Shown here piece after piece: positions 5,598 to 6,237 of a stretch of 6,237 nucleotides of DNA; the stretch's first letter is position 1; each line of letters begins with the position of its first letter. The DNA is from Devosia sp. (GTDB lineage Bacteria > Pseudomonadota > Alphaproteobacteria > Rhizobiales > Devosiaceae). Under the pieces are notes generated by a model. That model was not told the origin of the DNA. It made no database searches and saw only the letters and a program-made list of their open reading frames with translations. The position numbers and the translations under genes are program-made. The stretch spans positions 1 through 6,237 of the forward strand of contig JAEUMC010000054.1 in the NCBI GenBank assembly GCA_016793415.1, read 5' to 3'.

Positions 5598-6237
5598 TTA
5601 TGCCGCCTGCAGCTTCAGCCGCAGCGCGCGCGGCCCGCGCACCGAGAGGCTGCGCTTGTATTCGGGCACCTCGAGCAGCTCGATGGAGCGGAAGGTGTTG
5701 AACAGCGTGGTGAAGATCACATCCATGTCGAGCCGCGCCAGGTGGTTGCCGAGGCAGAAATGCGCCCCGCCGCCAAAGGCCAGGTGCCGGTTGGGGGCGC
5801 GGCCGACATCGAAGCTGTCGGGGTTCTCGAACTGCGCGGGATCGCGGTTGGCGGCCCCGTAGAGCAGGCCGAAGCGGGTGCCGCGCGGATAGGCGATGCC
5901 GCCCACCTCGACGTCCTCGGCGGCGTAGCGATCGAAGAAGGGCAGCGGCGACTCGAAGCGGAACATCTCCTGCACCGCGGTGGCCATCAGGCCGGGATCG
6001 GCCTTCAGGCGCTGCATTTCGGCGGGGAAGCGCAGCAGGGCATGCATGCCGCTGCCGAGCACGTCGATGGTCGAGCCGTGGCCGGCCATCAGGATCAGCA
6101 TGGCGGTTGAAATGAACTCGTCTTCGCTCATCTCGCCCGCCTGCTCGGCCTCGACCAGCCGGGTGACGATGTCATCCTTGGGGGCTTTGAGGCGGTCGGC
6201 CTTGAGCTCGCGCAGATAGGCGCCGAATTCGGCGGCG
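5598..6237 (-). CDS. Cytochrome P450, C-terminal half, cut by right edge
   Basis: The frame is open from the right edge to TAA at 5600-5598, giving 212 complete codons. Bacterial P450s have about 400 residues, so roughly half is missing, and the ATG at 6131 is internal, not the start. It is a soluble heme monooxygenase, probably fed by the reductase and ferredoxin genes that follow directly. Motifs in order are an F/G-to-I region ending in MSEDEF, the I-helix LMAGHGST (around 6092-6069), the ExxR pair in QEMFRFESP, PNRHLAFGGGAHFCLG with the heme-ligand Cys codon at 5756-5754, and the usual VRGPRAL near the C-terminus. The I-helix lacks the normal acidic residue and conserved Thr: where most relatives have Glu/Asp-Thr, it has Gly-Ser, followed by Thr. 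Substrate and CYP family cannot be told from this half. Confidence 0.95.
   Translation of the reverse strand, partial: AAEFGAYLRELKADRLKAPKDDIVTRLVEAEQAGEMSEDEFISTAMLILMAGHGSTIDVLGSGMHALLRFPAEMQRLKADPGLMATAVQEMFRFESPLPFFDRYAAEDVEVGGIAYPRGTRFGLLYGAANRDPAQFENPDSFDVGRAPNRHLAFGGGAHFCLGNHLARLDMDVIFTTLFNTFRSIELLEVPEYKRSLSVRGPRALRLKLQAA

Noticed and set aside
4431..6110. Long plus-strand open frame of 559 codons opposite the reductase and P450 genes
   Set aside because: It is an antisense shadow of G+C-rich coding DNA. The minus-strand frames show complete family motifs, while this one has low-complexity composition and no recognisable domain.
5598..6131. ATG at 6131 as the start of a short 177-residue P450 protein
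   Set aside because: The frame stays open to the window edge and the upstream 35 codons match normal P450 sequence leading into the I-helix, so the ATG is internal.

Overview
This window is a single run of seven co-directional genes on the minus strand, so transcription goes from right to left. Base composition is strongly G+C-rich, with heavy use of G/C at third codon positions. The protein styles (Tat-exported BMP-type binding protein, adrenodoxin-type ferredoxin) point to an alphaproteobacterium, probably of the Hyphomicrobiales (rhizobia-like or Devosia-like). A hairpin with the wording of a common rhizobial intergenic repeat agrees. I cannot name the species.

In transcription order the genes are: (1) the C-terminal half of a cytochrome P450, cut by the right edge; (2) an FAD/NAD ferredoxin reductase; (3) a [2Fe-2S] ferredoxin; (4) a xylose-isomerase-like TIM-barrel protein; (5) an amidohydrolase of the SAH/MTA-deaminase, TrzN/AtzA-like group; (6) a BMP/PnrA-family periplasmic binding protein with a Tat signal; and (7) the start of a nucleoside/sugar-type ABC ATPase, cut by the left edge. 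The first five genes touch, overlap by 1 to 4 bases, or are 10 bases apart, and so look translationally coupled. The only real gap (96 bases, between genes 5 and 6) holds an imperfect 17-bp hairpin that begins inside the stop codon of gene 5.

Together the genes read as a catabolic operon. An ABC importer of the purine-nucleoside-binding family brings in a small polar substrate. A class I three-component P450 (reductase to ferredoxin to P450) hydroxylates or dealkylates it using NADH. An amidohydrolase then removes an amino or other leaving group from a nitrogen heterocycle, and a TIM-barrel isomerase/epimerase handles another fragment. The functions follow from family membership. The substrate is not known, and an N-alkylated purine-, pterin- or triazine-like compound is only a hypothesis.

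Points worth a second look are the P450 oxygen-activation motif, where the usual acid-alcohol pair is Gly-Ser, the repeat-like hairpin at the catabolism/transport boundary, the unusual residues after the catalytic Asp of the amidohydrolase, and the gene combination itself. I see no RNA genes, CRISPR arrays, insertion sequences or attachment sites. No stretch longer than 100 bases lacks a gene.
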